A stretch of DNA of 36,603 bases from Tannerellaceae bacterium (GTDB taxonomy: Bacteria; Bacteroidota; Bacteroidia; Bacteroidales; Tannerellaceae), in contig JAISWO010000043.1 of assembly GCA_031271045.1 (NCBI GenBank), positions 1 to 36,603 of the forward strand, given 5' to 3'. Below the pieces are notes generated by a model, which saw only the letters and a list, made by a program, of their open reading frames with translations, had not been told where the DNA came from and ran no database searches. Positions 1 to 8,510 of the stretch are shown here, one piece after another; position 1 is the first letter of the stretch; the number at the start of each line of letters is the position of its first letter. The position numbers and the translations under genes were made by a program.

Positions 1-112
1 CCAATAGTTGCGAACACCATCACAGTGCTCGCTATTCTTTCGTTGTGTCAATCAAACAAATTAATAACAATGAGGCTGATTTACAAATAGTCTCGCTAAT
101 AAATATTTACAA

Positions 113-1615
113 ATGAAAATTGCTTTCTCTTATCTACTCTTGCTCCTCCTTGTTGCGGTGGCCTGCCGCGAGGAAGTTGCCCCGTCGGAATCAAAGGATG
201 AATGGCCGACCCTGTTTCCTGATTATACTGACGTCACGATCCCGGCCTCTATTGCTCCGCTGAACTTCCGGGTTGAGGGCGTTTATGATGCGGTGGACGT
301 TGTCGTCGAAGGATCCCGCCAAGGGCGGATTCACTTGCAGCGCAAGCGGGCGACGATGGCTATTCCACCGGATCGCTGGAACCGGCTGCTGGAGGAGAAT
401 AAGGGAAGCGACCTGAATGTGACGGTTGCAGTCAAACAAGCCGGACGCTGGATCCGCTACCGCTCGTTCCCTATCCACGTCAGCGATGCCCCGATTGACT
501 ACGGGCTGGCTTACCGCCTCATCCCTCCCGGCTATGAGGTCTATGGCAAGATGGGCATCTATCAGCGGCAGTTGTCGGATTTCAGCCAAAACGCCCTGAT
601 CGAGAACACCCTCCTGCCGGGCAACTGCGTCAACTGTCATTCCTTCCGCATGGGCGACCCCGGGCTGATGAGCCTGCATATCCGCGGCGCTTACGGCGCT
701 ACGCTGCTCCTGTCGGAAGGCCAACTCCATCTGTACAATACGAAAACCGACCGCACCATCTCCAACTGCGTCTACCCTTATTGGCATCCGTCGGGCCGCT
801 ATATCGCCTATTCGGTGAACGAAACGCGGCAAGTCTTCCATGAACACAAAGACAAGCGCGTCGAAGTCGTTGACGCCCGCTCGGACATTATGGTCTACAA
901 CCTGGAGAGCAACGAACTCTTCACCTGCCCCCAACTGACGTCGGCGGATGCCTTCGAGACCTTCCCCGCCTTCTCGCCCGACGGACGTACGCTCTACTTC
1001 TGCTCAGCTGAAGCCCGTCCCGTTCCCAATGAATACAACCAGATAAGGTACAACTTGTGCCGCATTGCCTTCGATCCCGAAAGCGGCACCTTCGGATCAG
1101 ACGTCGACACCTTGGTCGCCACCTCCGGCATGGAACGGAGCGTCTCCTTCCCCCGCCCTTCCTACGATGGGAAGTACCTGATGTATACGCTGGCCGATTA
1201 CGGCAACTTCTCCATCTGGCACAAAGAAGCCGATCTGTGGCTCTTAGACCTGGCGACGGGCCATAGCCGCGAATTGGACGAAGTAAACAGCTCCGATGTG
1301 GAAAGCTATCATAGCTGGAGCAGCAACTCGCGCTGGTTTGTCTTCAGCAGCCGGAGGATGGACGGTCTCTATACCCGTCCCTACATAGCCTCCATAGATG
1401 AGGCCGGGCGCGTCGGCAAGCCCTTCCTGCTTCCGCAGAAAGACCCTGCTTACTATGAGTCCTCGCTGTATTCGTTCAATATTCCCGAATTTGTTGCGGG
1501 GCCTGTCCACCTAAATGTCCGTGAAATAGAAAAGAAAGCCCTTTCGGGCGAAAGGCGCGCGTTTCAGATGCGGTCCAATACTCGCTCAACCAGTCCGGCG
1601 AGCGATTCTTTGTAA
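113..1615 (+). CDS. Lipoprotein with CxxCH haem motif and PD40 beta-propeller repeats
   Basis: The 500-residue product begins with a hydrophobic leader ending in AVAC, so Cys18 is a plausible lipidation site and the protein is probably anchored in the envelope. A single c-type haem motif CVNCH lies at residues 172-176. The C-terminal two thirds carries TolB/PD40-like blades, seen as repeats of the type YWHPSGRYIAYS, FPAFSPDGRTLYF and FPRPSYDGKYLMY. This combination is known in Bacteroidetes proteins annotated as TolB-like or cytochrome c-related. One haem motif plus a propeller suggests a redox or scaffold role, but no substrate can be inferred. The last 52 bases overlap the 3' end of the convergent phosphorylase gene. 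No TAnnTTTG element is visible in the 112 bases upstream. Confidence 0.8.
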   Translation: MKIAFSYLLLLLLVAVACREEVAPSESKDEWPTLFPDYTDVTIPASIAPLNFRVEGVYDAVDVVVEGSRQGRIHLQRKRATMAIPPDRWNRLLEENKGSDLNVTVAVKQAGRWIRYRSFPIHVSDAPIDYGLAYRLIPPGYEVYGKMGIYQRQLSDFSQNALIENTLLPGNCVNCHSFRMGDPGLMSLHIRGAYGATLLLSEGQLHLYNTKTDRTISNCVYPYWHPSGRYIAYSVNETRQVFHEHKDKRVEVVDARSDIMVYNLESNELFTCPQLTSADAFETFPAFSPDGRTLYFCSAEARPVPNEYNQIRYNLCRIAFDPESGTFGSDVDTLVATSGMERSVSFPRPSYDGKYLMYTLADYGNFSIWHKEADLWLLDLATGHSRELDEVNSSDVESYHSWSSNSRWFVFSSRRMDGLYTRPYIASIDEAGRVGKPFLLPQKDPAYYESSLYSFNIPEFVAGPVHLNVREIEKKALSGERRAFQMRSNTRSTSPASDSL

Positions 1616-2433
1616 GATGTATTCATGTCTTTGTCAACCCGTCCGGCAATGATGCAACAGACCGTCACAGCCCGGTGCCCCATCAGAGTGGACAGTCCGG
1701 CGAGTGAGGAACTCTCCATCTCGTAGTTGGTGATCTTGTACCCCCGGTATTCGAAGTTTTCAATCTTTTGATTCAACAGAGGGTCGGCCGGCGCCAGACG
1801 CAGCTCGCGTCCCTGCGGTCCGTAAAATCCATTGGCGGCTATCGTGACTCCGCGTACGATGTCGTCCTGCGCAATCTGCTCCATCAGCGAAGCATCCGCA
1901 TCGACGACATAAGGGCAGACGCCGGCGAGCTTCCATTGCAGTTGCGTGATCAGTTCGTTTTCAAACAGGCGGTCGCGCACTTCTTCGTTATGAGCATAGA
2001 AATAGATCACGCCGTCGAAACCGATCGACTTTCCGGTAGCCACATAAGCGCCGACGGGGACGAATGGCTGCAAGCCTCCGGACGTCCCGATGCGTACCAG
2101 GGTCAGTTGCCGGAGTTGGGGCTTCACGGTGCGGGAGGCGAAGTCAATATTGGCCAGGGCGTCGAGTTCGGTCAATACGATGTCGATATTATCCGTACCG
2201 ATGCCGTGGGATACGACACTCAGCCGTTTTCCCTGATAGGATCCTGTGATGGTATGAAACTCGCGGCTTGAGACTTCACATTCTTTTGTGTCAAAATAAG
2301 AGGCAATGGCCGTCACCCGTTCGGGATCGCCTACCAGGATGATTTTGTCTGCCAGATGCTCCGGTTTTAAATGAAGATGGAAAATGCTTCCATCTTCATT
2401 TATAATCAGCTCCGAAGGAGGGATTCTTCTCAT
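1564..2433 (-). CDS. Nucleoside (uridine) phosphorylase, NP-I family
   Basis: The 289-residue protein matches the PNP/UDP phosphorylase family, which splits a nucleoside with phosphate to give a free base and (deoxy)ribose-1-phosphate for pyrimidine or purine salvage in the cytoplasm. The phosphate-binding LVGDPERV motif is at about residues 33-40, RIGTSGG follows in the middle, and the ribose/base-binding segment with YEMESSSLAG is near the C terminus. Length is somewhat above the roughly 250 residues of E. coli Udp, as in other Bacteroidetes members. It lies 13 bp downstream of floA on the same strand, so it is probably cotranscribed with nfeD-floA. Uridine specificity is inferred from overall similarity, not proven. 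Confidence 0.85.
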   Translation of the reverse strand: MRRIPPSELIINEDGSIFHLHLKPEHLADKIILVGDPERVTAIASYFDTKECEVSSREFHTITGSYQGKRLSVVSHGIGTDNIDIVLTELDALANIDFASRTVKPQLRQLTLVRIGTSGGLQPFVPVGAYVATGKSIGFDGVIYFYAHNEEVRDRLFENELITQLQWKLAGVCPYVVDADASLMEQIAQDDIVRGVTIAANGFYGPQGRELRLAPADPLLNQKIENFEYRGYKITNYEMESSSLAGLSTLMGHRAVTVCCIIAGRVDKDMNTSYKESLAGLVERVLDRI

Positions 2434-2446
2434 ACGGCGCTGCGGA

Positions 2447-3439
2447 TTAGTCCTTGATGGGTTTGGAGGGACCTGCGCTCGGCTTGGCGATGTTTTCGCG
2501 CATGGAGGTATCTGCTTCGATGTTTTTCATCTTATAATAGTCCATGATGCCTAAGTTCCCCGAACGGAAAGCGTCGGCCATGGCTTTGGGTACTTCGGCT
2601 TCGGCTTCGATCACCTTGGCGCGCGCTTCCTGAGCTTTGGCTTTCATTTCCTGTTCCAACGCTACGGCCATGGCGCGGCGTTCTTCGGCTTTGGCTTGGG
2701 CGATGTTCTTATCGGCTTGCGCCTGGTCCATCTGCAAAGCGGCGCCTATATTCTTACCTATGTCAATGTCGGCAATGTCTATCGACAGGATCTCGAAAGC
2801 GGTTCCTGCATCCAGACCTTTGCGCAACACCAGCTTGGAGATAGAGTCCGGATTCTCCAGCACTGACTTGTGATTCTCCGACGAACCGATCGAGGAGACG
2901 ATTCCTTCTCCGACGCGCGCCAGGATGGTTTCTTCCCCGGCTCCTCCTACCAGTTGTTTGATATTGGCCCTGACCGTTACCCGCGCTTTGGCGATTAGCT
3001 GGATGCCGTCTTTGGCTACGGCCGTCACCGGAGGGGTGTCGATTACTTTGGGATTTACCGACATCTGAACGGCCAGGAACACATCGCGCCCGGCCAGGTC
3101 GATCGCCGTTGCCATCTGGAACGATAAGTCTATGTTCGCCTTCGAAGCCGATACGAGCGCATGTACTACTCTCTCCACATGTCCGCCGGCCAGATAATGC
3201 GCCTCCAGTTCGTCGCGGGTAAGTGTCTTCAGCCCGGCTTTGTGAGCTTCTATCATAGCGCGGGTAATCACGCCGGGAGGCACCTTTCGGATACGCATCA
3301 GAAACAGTTGTATCAACGATATACTTACGCCCGACACCTTGGCCGAAATCCAAAGCAGGAACGGCACGTAATAAAAGAATATGATCAGCAGCACAATCGC
3401 CGCTCCCAAAAGAATAACAGGTAAAAAAGTAAGTTCCAT
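2447..3439 (-). CDS. floA: Flotillin-like protein FloA
   Basis: This 330-residue protein matches the FloA (UPF0365) family, SPFH-domain proteins that organise functional membrane microdomains. The N terminus has a hydrophobic membrane-inserting hairpin (about residues 5-35), followed by the SPFH region containing [17 protein letters not shown], and then an Ala/Glu/Lys-rich coiled coil (about residues 235-295, with repeated EA and AKA motifs) as in flotillins. Length agrees with the usual 330 or so. The upstream gene, 12 bp away, is an NfeD-like protein; the nfeD-floA pairing is known across bacteria and supports both calls. Confidence 0.93.
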   Translation of the reverse strand: MELTFLPVILLGAAIVLLIIFFYYVPFLLWISAKVSGVSISLIQLFLMRIRKVPPGVITRAMIEAHKAGLKTLTRDELEAHYLAGGHVERVVHALVSASKANIDLSFQMATAIDLAGRDVFLAVQMSVNPKVIDTPPVTAVAKDGIQLIAKARVTVRANIKQLVGGAGEETILARVGEGIVSSIGSSENHKSVLENPDSISKLVLRKGLDAGTAFEILSIDIADIDIGKNIGAALQMDQAQADKNIAQAKAEERRAMAVALEQEMKAKAQEARAKVIEAEAEVPKAMADAFRSGNLGIMDYYKMKNIEADTSMRENIAKPSAGPSKPIKD

Positions 3440-3451
3440 ACAATATAGTAT

Positions 3452-3940
3452 TTAGGAGTGAATAATGTTTTCGTCTTTCTTTGTCACCAACACATTATAG
3501 CCGTCTACGCGGAGGACTCTGATGGGCGTGTTTTCATCAATAAATTCGCCGGTCGATTTAGCTTCCACCGTAAGACCGTGAATACTGGCTTTCCCGATAG
3601 GCGCCAGGCGCGACAGTGTGAGACCTTCGTCGCCGGGATGAATATCCAGTTCGCGGGTGGAGGTTACTTTTGAATCAATATCCGTATGAAGCGCCACCTT
3701 ATTAAATGATTTCGATCGCAGCAGCCAGGCAAACGCGCCCCCGAAAGTGATGGCAGATACAATCAATGTGATGTGTCCGGCTGTCGTACCGATCGTATAG
3801 GCATAAATCACCCCGCCGATCGCGAACAGGGTGCCTCCTATCCCTGCAAAGGTAATACCCGGCAAGAGAAATATCTCCAGCAGAATCAGCGCAATGGCGA
3901 TTCCCATCAAAAAAGCAATGATAACAATGTCTAATATCAT
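3452..3940 (-). CDS. NfeD-like membrane protein
   Basis: The 162-residue protein has three hydrophobic segments in its first 75 residues (MILDIVIIAFLMGIAIALIL, an Ile/Gly-rich second segment, and a third around ITLIVSAITFGGAFAWLL). It ends with a soluble OB-fold-like domain containing the family's pattern GxxGxA followed by VDGYNVLV. NfeD proteins act with flotillins or stomatins at the membrane. Its stop lies 12 bp ahead of the floA start on the same strand, so the two are almost certainly cotranscribed. I see no TAnnTTTG promoter in the 50 bases between this gene and the next one upstream. Confidence 0.88.
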   Translation of the reverse strand: MILDIVIIAFLMGIAIALILLEIFLLPGITFAGIGGTLFAIGGVIYAYTIGTTAGHITLIVSAITFGGAFAWLLRSKSFNKVALHTDIDSKVTSTRELDIHPGDEGLTLSRLAPIGKASIHGLTVEAKSTGEFIDENTPIRVLRVDGYNVLVTKKDENIIHS

Positions 3941-3990
3941 AATAGTTACAAGTTAGAATCAATTACGAGTTATGGGTTATATCAGCTTGG

Positions 3991-5469
3991 TTAGTGATTG
4001 TACGAATCTTGCGAATCTTGGTTTGTGGCTCGCAACTTATAGTTAATTTCCGCATTACGCGCTCTCTTTTCCAGGGAGAGGGGTTGCAGGAGCAGTGTGT
4101 AGAGTTGTTCTTCGGCCTGGAGTATGGTTGGTTTCAACTGTTCTTTCCGGGCTCGGTTGCCTTGTGCGTATGCGGTGCGTAATTCGTCCAGTCGGTTGCC
4201 GAGGTCTTCTATTTGTTTGCCTAAGCTGATTCGTTTTTCATAGAAATCGCGGGCTTCGGGGCTTTTGAAATCTTCCCATGCGTAATATATAGTGTTGTTG
4301 TTGATGACAAATTCGAAATCTTTGCGTATTTCCTTTTTCTCCGAAGGTATGGCGGCATGTGCCAGCAGGATCAGTTCCGTATAGTTGCTTCCCGGTTTCC
4401 ATGTGTCGGCGATGGAAGTGATGAGCGCTCTTGCTCGTTTCATTTCCATATCATTCCCTTCGATACGGCTTCGTTGTTCGTCGGGAATGAAGAGGTAGAC
4501 GCATACTTTGTCTTCCGGCTGATTCCGGTCGGAGGCGAACCATCCCAGTCCTTTTGTTTCATCCATCACCATCATGTAATCGTTGGCAAAGGAGTTATAA
4601 GGCATTCCCAATTGTTCGGGGGCGAGGTAGGTGTCCGAGTGAGTGTTGTAGCGGGTGACAAACAAATCGTATCCTCCGATAGAGCCGTTCCCTTCTGAAG
4701 CGAAGTAAATCGTAATACCATCCGTCAGGAGAAAGGGATAATTATTATTGTCACCTGTACTGTTGATGTTGGCTGGCAGTTTTTTTTCATCTCCCCATTT
4801 GTCCAACAAACGGATCTGGGTAAACAGATCGTACCGGCGCTGTTCGCCTGTGGGGTAGGCATAGAATATTTTATCGCCGATACCGTTGGTGTAAACGGCC
4901 GACTCAACGGGTTCGTTGGTGCGGAAAAAATCTTTGTAGGAGGTCAGGCTTCCGGATTCTTCGCTCAATGTATAAGCCGACAGGAAATTGTTTTTATCTA
5001 CGACTATACTGTCTATAATCTGAATATTTTCTACTCTTTCTATCATGCGTTGCGCTTTCTCGGCCAGTTCCAGTCTTTTCTTGTAAGGTTCTATGTCTTC
5101 GTCTTTTTTGGAAAGGATATCGACGTATTCGGCATACATGGTGGCGCTTTCGCTAAAGCGGTAGGCCTTGAGGTAGAGTTCTCCCAGATAGCGGTAGGCT
5201 TCCTGTACGCGGCGGCTTGCTGCAATCTTTAGATAGACTTCTGCTGTTTCCGCATCGTCCGTTTCAAAACAACAGACGCCGTACCAATGATTATATGAAG
5301 CGTTGTTGGGCGATTGTTTTACTAACTTTTCAAACACCGGTTTGGCCTCCGTATACTTACCTGCCGTATAGAGCCGTTTGGCTTGCTCCAAGCTCTGCGC
5401 AAACAAGCTGCTGCAACAAAAGAAGCCGATCCCTGTCAGGCAAATTATTCTTTTAATAGACTGTATCAT
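3991..5469 (-). CDS. Exported TPR and PD40-repeat protein
   Basis: The 492-residue protein starts with a signal peptide (hydrophobic residues 7-22, then LFAQ with likely cleavage before Gln25). TPR-type helices follow at about residues 25-130 (AKRLYTAGKYTEAKPVFEKL and later repeats), then PD40-like propeller segments at about 190-330 (FASEGNGSIGGYDLFVT and GWFASDRN). The TPR plus PD40 order is that of PorE-like and OmpA-linked Bacteroidetes envelope proteins. However, the C-terminal OmpA peptidoglycan-binding domain is absent and is replaced by a helical, charged tail of about 150 residues. It is transcribed from its own promoter (5495-5526). The role is probably at the periplasmic face of the envelope; substrate unknown. 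Confidence 0.75.
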   Translation of the reverse strand: MIQSIKRIICLTGIGFFCCSSLFAQSLEQAKRLYTAGKYTEAKPVFEKLVKQSPNNASYNHWYGVCCFETDDAETAEVYLKIAASRRVQEAYRYLGELYLKAYRFSESATMYAEYVDILSKKDEDIEPYKKRLELAEKAQRMIERVENIQIIDSIVVDKNNFLSAYTLSEESGSLTSYKDFFRTNEPVESAVYTNGIGDKIFYAYPTGEQRRYDLFTQIRLLDKWGDEKKLPANINSTGDNNNYPFLLTDGITIYFASEGNGSIGGYDLFVTRYNTHSDTYLAPEQLGMPYNSFANDYMMVMDETKGLGWFASDRNQPEDKVCVYLFIPDEQRSRIEGNDMEMKRARALITSIADTWKPGSNYTELILLAHAAIPSEKKEIRKDFEFVINNNTIYYAWEDFKSPEARDFYEKRISLGKQIEDLGNRLDELRTAYAQGNRARKEQLKPTILQAEEQLYTLLLQPLSLEKRARNAEINYKLRATNQDSQDSYNH

Positions 5470-5494
5470 AGTTTCAATTTACGCTATATAGTTC

Positions 5495-5526
5495 CAAAGG
5501 TAATACTATTTTTCAGTTGATCGCAA
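5495..5526 (-). promoter_or_regulatory. Bacteroidetes-type promoter for the TPR/PD40 gene
   Basis: Read on the minus strand there is a -7 element TACCTTTG (5495-5502), an exact TAnnTTTG match. A TTG at 5524-5526, 21 bases upstream, serves as the -33 element. It lies about 25 bases ahead of the ATG at 5469. Confidence 0.6.
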
Positions 5527-5680
5527 ATAATCGGAAAATAACAACTTTTGACGCGGTTCTCCGGATTAAATACCCTTGAGAAGGAGCCCAATAAAAAGTT
5601 TTTGTATATTCGCAGCAATTTCTGCGGAAGAAGTATTGGAAGCAGGAAGGACATAACTGATTACGAAAGCGTTTTTAAGA

Positions 5681-5875
5681 TATTACTTGTCTAAGAAAAT
5701 CCCCAATTTTCAGACGGAACAGGTGATAGCAACAAACGCTTCGCGTCTGCGTATATGACTATCCATATTGATAGAATATATAGGGCGTGGGGCTGTTGCT
5801 TATTTGTTCCGTGGGTATGGGGATACCTCTTAGACAGATAAGATATTAGAACAGTTCCCACGCTTTCTGTTTTTA
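5681..5875 (+). ncRNA. ssrS: Long-hairpin structured RNA, probable 6S RNA (SsrS-like)
   Basis: The two halves of this stretch are complementary over about 170 bases with internal bulges. TTGTCTAAGA near 5687 pairs with TCTTAGACAG near 5828. ATCCCC (5699-5704) pairs with GGGGAT (5819-5824). CGGAACA and GCAACA in the 5' arm pair with TGTTCCG and TGTTGC in the 3' arm. The apex holds a small hairpin, CTATC-loop-GATAG. A closing stem, a central bubble and an apical stem are the 6S RNA architecture. The 3' side of the bubble can also fold locally (GGTAT-GGGG-ATACC), as 6S RNAs do on release. A short stem AACAG/CTGTT followed by TTTT (5850-5874) favours the plus strand. Family assignment rests on structure only; no clear TAnnTTTG promoter was found. 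Confidence 0.6.
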
Positions 5876-5936
5876 ATCAATCAGTATACGAATCGCTTAA
5901 CGAAGGGAGCAGGGAGGCACAAAACCACATTTATAT

Positions 5937-6062
5937 ATGAAACAGAAAGTCCGTTGTGTTTTAGATCTTATTTTGTTCGGGATAACTATTGTCTTGTCAT
6001 TTCTGTGTTTGTTGGCAACAGGCTTAGCGTTCACGGAATATATTCTGGGGCAAAGCTCTTAA
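5937..6062 (+). CDS. Micro-protein 1 of the ABC operon, single transmembrane segment
   Basis: This is a 41-codon ORF. It starts ATG-AAA-CAG-AAA and has the basic N terminus MKQKVR followed by one continuous hydrophobic stretch (about residues 8-32), ending in a short polar tail. Its TAA stop overlaps the next ATG as TAATG, and the next ORF in turn overlaps the ABC ATPase start. That chain of translational coupling is the main evidence that it is a real gene rather than chance. A purine-rich stretch (GGGAGCAGGGAGG) lies about 20 bases upstream. I recognise no family. A small membrane subunit or modulator of the ABC transporter is the simplest guess. Confidence 0.5.
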   Translation: MKQKVRCVLDLILFGITIVLSFLCLLATGLAFTEYILGQSS

Positions 6063-6148
6063 TGTTAAACTATGTTAGAACTATTGGAGGGATTGTATGG
6101 ATAATTACCTTTGCGGTGTGTTGCATCACTAATACACTAACAGAATGA
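6062..6148 (+). CDS. Micro-protein 2 of the ABC operon, hydrophobic
   Basis: This is a 28-codon ORF whose ATG overlaps the preceding stop (TAATG) and whose TGA overlaps the ATG of the ABC ATPase (ATGA at 6145-6148). The product has a Gly/Ile/Trp/Phe-rich hydrophobic core (about residues 8-22), two adjacent cysteines and a short polar end. It could be a tiny membrane peptide, or simply a leader whose translation delivers ribosomes to the ATPase start. The double overlap favours genuine translation; function unknown. Confidence 0.42.
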   Translation: MLNYVRTIGGIVWIITFAVCCITNTLTE

Positions 6149-6972
6149 TAGAGCTAATTAATTTAAATTTGGGGTACCGGACACGTAAGCCGGTGCTAAG
6201 GGAGATAAACCTGGAGATTCGACCGGGTATTATCTATGGTTTGCTGGGAAAGAACGGCGAGGGCAAGACTACGTTGCTGAATATTATCAGTGGACAACTG
6301 TTTCCGGATGAAGGTAGTTGCCGGACGCTTGATCATGTGCCGGGTCGGCGCGAGGCATTATTCCTGCAAAAGGTATTTTTGCTGCCGGAAGAGGTTCAGC
6401 TGCCGGATGTAACGGCTTTGGCCTATATCCGTATGTATGCGCCGTTTTATCCGTCGTTCAGCGACGGGATACTGAAGGACTGTGTGGAATCTTTTGGGAT
6501 AGATCTTTCGGCTTCTCTGCGAAGGATGTCGCTGGGACAAAAGAAGAAGGTGGCTATTGCCTTAGCTTTGTCGGTGCGCACGCCGCTTTTGCTGATGGAC
6601 GAGCCGACCAATGGATTGGACATACCGTCGAAGAGTACGTTCCGGAAATTGCTTGCTTCTTCTTTGGGAGAGGAGCGGACGGTTATTATTTCTACTCACC
6701 AGGTGCGTGATCTGGAAAGTTTGATCGACGCTGCGATTATTCTGGATGATAAGGAAATTATATTCAACAGGACATTGGAGGAGATTTCCGGTAAATTGGA
6801 TTTCCGGCTTGTATCTGAAGACGAAGAAGCCTTCTATCGGGAGGCTTCGCCGGCCGGTATGGCCGGTGTTACGGTCAACCGGACGGATGTTCGCAGTACG
6901 GTTTCGCTGGAACTGCTCTTCAATGCAGCTATATGTGCGAAGAATGAGATGAAACAGATGTTTAACGATTAA
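6145..6972 (+). CDS. ABC transporter ATP-binding protein
   Basis: The 275-residue nucleotide-binding subunit has Walker A GKNGEGKT (residues 35-42), a degenerate signature MSLGQ (128-132; the usual LSGGQ has lost one Gly), Walker B LLLMDEP (148-154) followed by the D-loop NGLD, and the switch His in ISTHQ. The variant signature occurs in the YtrB/BcrA-like group that partners GntR regulators. It acts at the cytoplasmic membrane with the next gene, 12 bp downstream, to power export or to respond to envelope stress. The start overlaps micro-ORF 2. Substrate cannot be told. Confidence 0.9.
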   Translation: MIELINLNLGYRTRKPVLREINLEIRPGIIYGLLGKNGEGKTTLLNIISGQLFPDEGSCRTLDHVPGRREALFLQKVFLLPEEVQLPDVTALAYIRMYAPFYPSFSDGILKDCVESFGIDLSASLRRMSLGQKKKVAIALALSVRTPLLLMDEPTNGLDIPSKSTFRKLLASSLGEERTVIISTHQVRDLESLIDAAIILDDKEIIFNRTLEEISGKLDFRLVSEDEEAFYREASPAGMAGVTVNRTDVRSTVSLELLFNAAICAKNEMKQMFND

Positions 6973-6984
6973 AGACGAGTCAAG

Positions 6985-7683
6985 ATGAATACGAATTATG
7001 ATTTAAAGCGCATCGCACTGTTGCTGCGCGCCGACTGGATGGAATACAGGAAAGGTTATCTGCTCAGTATGGGAGTTTTATTCCTTGTTTGGATGTTGGG
7101 TCTGTTTTTTGAGTACAGAGGAGGACATTTGATTCCGGTGGGAGGCGGCTTCTGGAGCATCGGTATGATGATTGTCTTTATCTTGTTCTGCCAACATGCG
7201 GGACGTAAGATGCACCGGTCGAAAGGGATCTATCTGTTGCTTCCGGCAAGCAAGGAGGAGAAATATACAGCCTTGTTGCTGGAAGCCTTAGCCTATTTTG
7301 TGGGTTTCCAGATCCTGTTCTGGGGAGGAATTCTGATATGGAAGCCGTTTATGCCGGTCCATTTCTATCCGGCAGGGAACGCCAACGGGTCGGAAGCCGG
7401 GACTATCTTTCTTTCTGCGCTCTTATTCCTGTCGTATATGAGTTTCCGCAAACATGCTTTCCTGATTGTTGTCGGTGGAATGACGGCGTTTGCTTTTGTT
7501 TTCGTCTTTGCCGTCCTGGTTCTCTCGGAGTTGATACATTTAACGGATGCAATTTATTATATGTCGTATCTGCCGGACACTCTTCTATTCCTGGGCGACT
7601 GTTATACGCCGGTTATGGTGATTTCAGCGCTCGTGACGATGTATGTAGCTTATCTTAAACTAAAGGAGAAGGAAGAGCGATGA
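6985..7683 (+). CDS. ABC transporter membrane subunit (permease)
   Basis: The 232-residue, strongly hydrophobic protein has about six predicted transmembrane segments, for example GYLLSMGVLFLVWMLGLFF, a long one at FWSIGMMIVFILF, and three in the C-terminal half. Length and topology fit the permease of an ABC-2-like exporter. The gene follows the ATPase and its stop overlaps the GntR start (ATGA). No substrate-binding protein is present, so this is an exporter or sensor type rather than an importer. Confidence 0.78.
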   Translation: MNTNYDLKRIALLLRADWMEYRKGYLLSMGVLFLVWMLGLFFEYRGGHLIPVGGGFWSIGMMIVFILFCQHAGRKMHRSKGIYLLLPASKEEKYTALLLEALAYFVGFQILFWGGILIWKPFMPVHFYPAGNANGSEAGTIFLSALLFLSYMSFRKHAFLIVVGGMTAFAFVFVFAVLVLSELIHLTDAIYYMSYLPDTLLFLGDCYTPVMVISALVTMYVAYLKLKEKEER

Positions 7684-8060
7684 ACTATTCAGGCAGTCCG
7701 TTTATATTTATGCAAATAGCCGACCAGATATGCGAACGGGTGCTGAATGGTCAGTACCGGTCTGATGTTCGTATCCCTTCCGTGCGGGAATTATCCACGG
7801 AAATGGAGGTTAATCCCAATACGGTGATGCGATCATTTGAACGTTTGCAGCAGCATGGGATTATTTACAATAAGCGAGGGATCGGCTATTTTATCTCTTC
7901 CGAAGCCAGGGAGAAAGTACAGGATCTGCGACGTTTTCATTTTATCGAGGAAACGCTTCCTTCCGTCTTCCGGGAGATGGCTTTGCTGAGCATCGGCATT
8001 GATGAATTAACAAAGGCTTATAATGCCTATTTACTTACCAATAAAAAAGAATCTTTATGA
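7680..8060 (+). CDS. GntR-family regulator, YtrA type
   Basis: The 126-residue protein has an N-terminal winged helix-turn-helix of the GntR type (about residues 10-75, including IPSVRELSTEMEVNPNTVMR and a wing with RGIGYF). It has only a short helical C-terminal tail, which is the YtrA subfamily layout. Such regulators commonly repress their own ABC operon and are released by cell-wall-active agents. Here the gene sits inside the operon, overlapping both neighbours by ATGA, so autoregulation is likely. The operator was not identified. Confidence 0.9.
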   Translation: MNYSGSPFIFMQIADQICERVLNGQYRSDVRIPSVRELSTEMEVNPNTVMRSFERLQQHGIIYNKRGIGYFISSEAREKVQDLRRFHFIEETLPSVFREMALLSIGIDELTKAYNAYLLTNKKESL

Positions 8061-8482
8061 AACGAAGTACAATTATCTTCAGTAGCTTGCTTGTTGTTCT
8101 TTTTGTGTCTCCATTTGTAGTGCTGGCTTGTTTTTATTTTTTCTTTTCGGAGCCTGCTGCTGTTGTGGCGAAGCCTTTCCGGACGCTCCGGATCGAAAAT
8201 CCGTCCTTGGAGATGAAAGATGTTCACTGCATCATGGAATCGACCGACGACCGCTCGCTTAGCGCTTTTGCCAAGAAGGGCCATCATGTCTTATATTATA
8301 AAGGAAAGGAGACTTACCTCCCAACTATATGGGAAGAGGAGGATGATTTAATGGTCGGCTCTGCTGTTGATGCGGAAAAGGATGATCATTTGCAACTCTT
8401 TGTGCATACCAACAAGCTGGATACGATCTTTCTGAACGATTGGATCATCTTTCTGAACGGTGAAATGATCTACGAGGAATAA
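8057..8482 (+). CDS. Membrane-anchored protein of unknown function, last gene of the ABC operon
   Basis: The 141-residue protein has an N-terminal anchor (about residues 6-30, rich in Val, Leu and Phe) and an extracytoplasmic domain of about 105 residues with alternating beta-strand character (LRIENPSLEM, HHVLYYKG, LDTIFLNDWIIFLNG). I recognise no family. ATGA overlap with the GntR gene shows that it belongs to the operon, and a strong terminator follows 28 bp downstream. It could be the extracytoplasmic part of a sensing complex; this is inference. Confidence 0.6.
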   Translation: MKRSTIIFSSLLVVLFVSPFVVLACFYFFFSEPAAVVAKPFRTLRIENPSLEMKDVHCIMESTDDRSLSAFAKKGHHVLYYKGKETYLPTIWEEEDDLMVGSAVDAEKDDHLQLFVHTNKLDTIFLNDWIIFLNGEMIYEE

Positions 8483-8510
8483 ACAGGGGATTTTCTGTTC
8501 TGTAAACCGG

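Noticed and set aside
222..236. Stray copy of the array 2 core inside the first gene (ATACTGACGTCA)
   Set aside because: A single 12-base match within coding sequence, with no periodic neighbours, is compatible with chance.
5605..5612. TATATTCG as promoter of the 6S-like RNA
   Set aside because: One mismatch to TAnnTTTG, no TTG at the right spacing, and about 70 bases too far upstream of the hairpin.
5954..6148. 64-codon ORF starting at a TTG ahead of the ABC ATPase
   Set aside because: It overlaps micro-ORF 1 in another frame. The coupled ATG at 6062 in the same frame is a better start and gives the 28-codon ORF.
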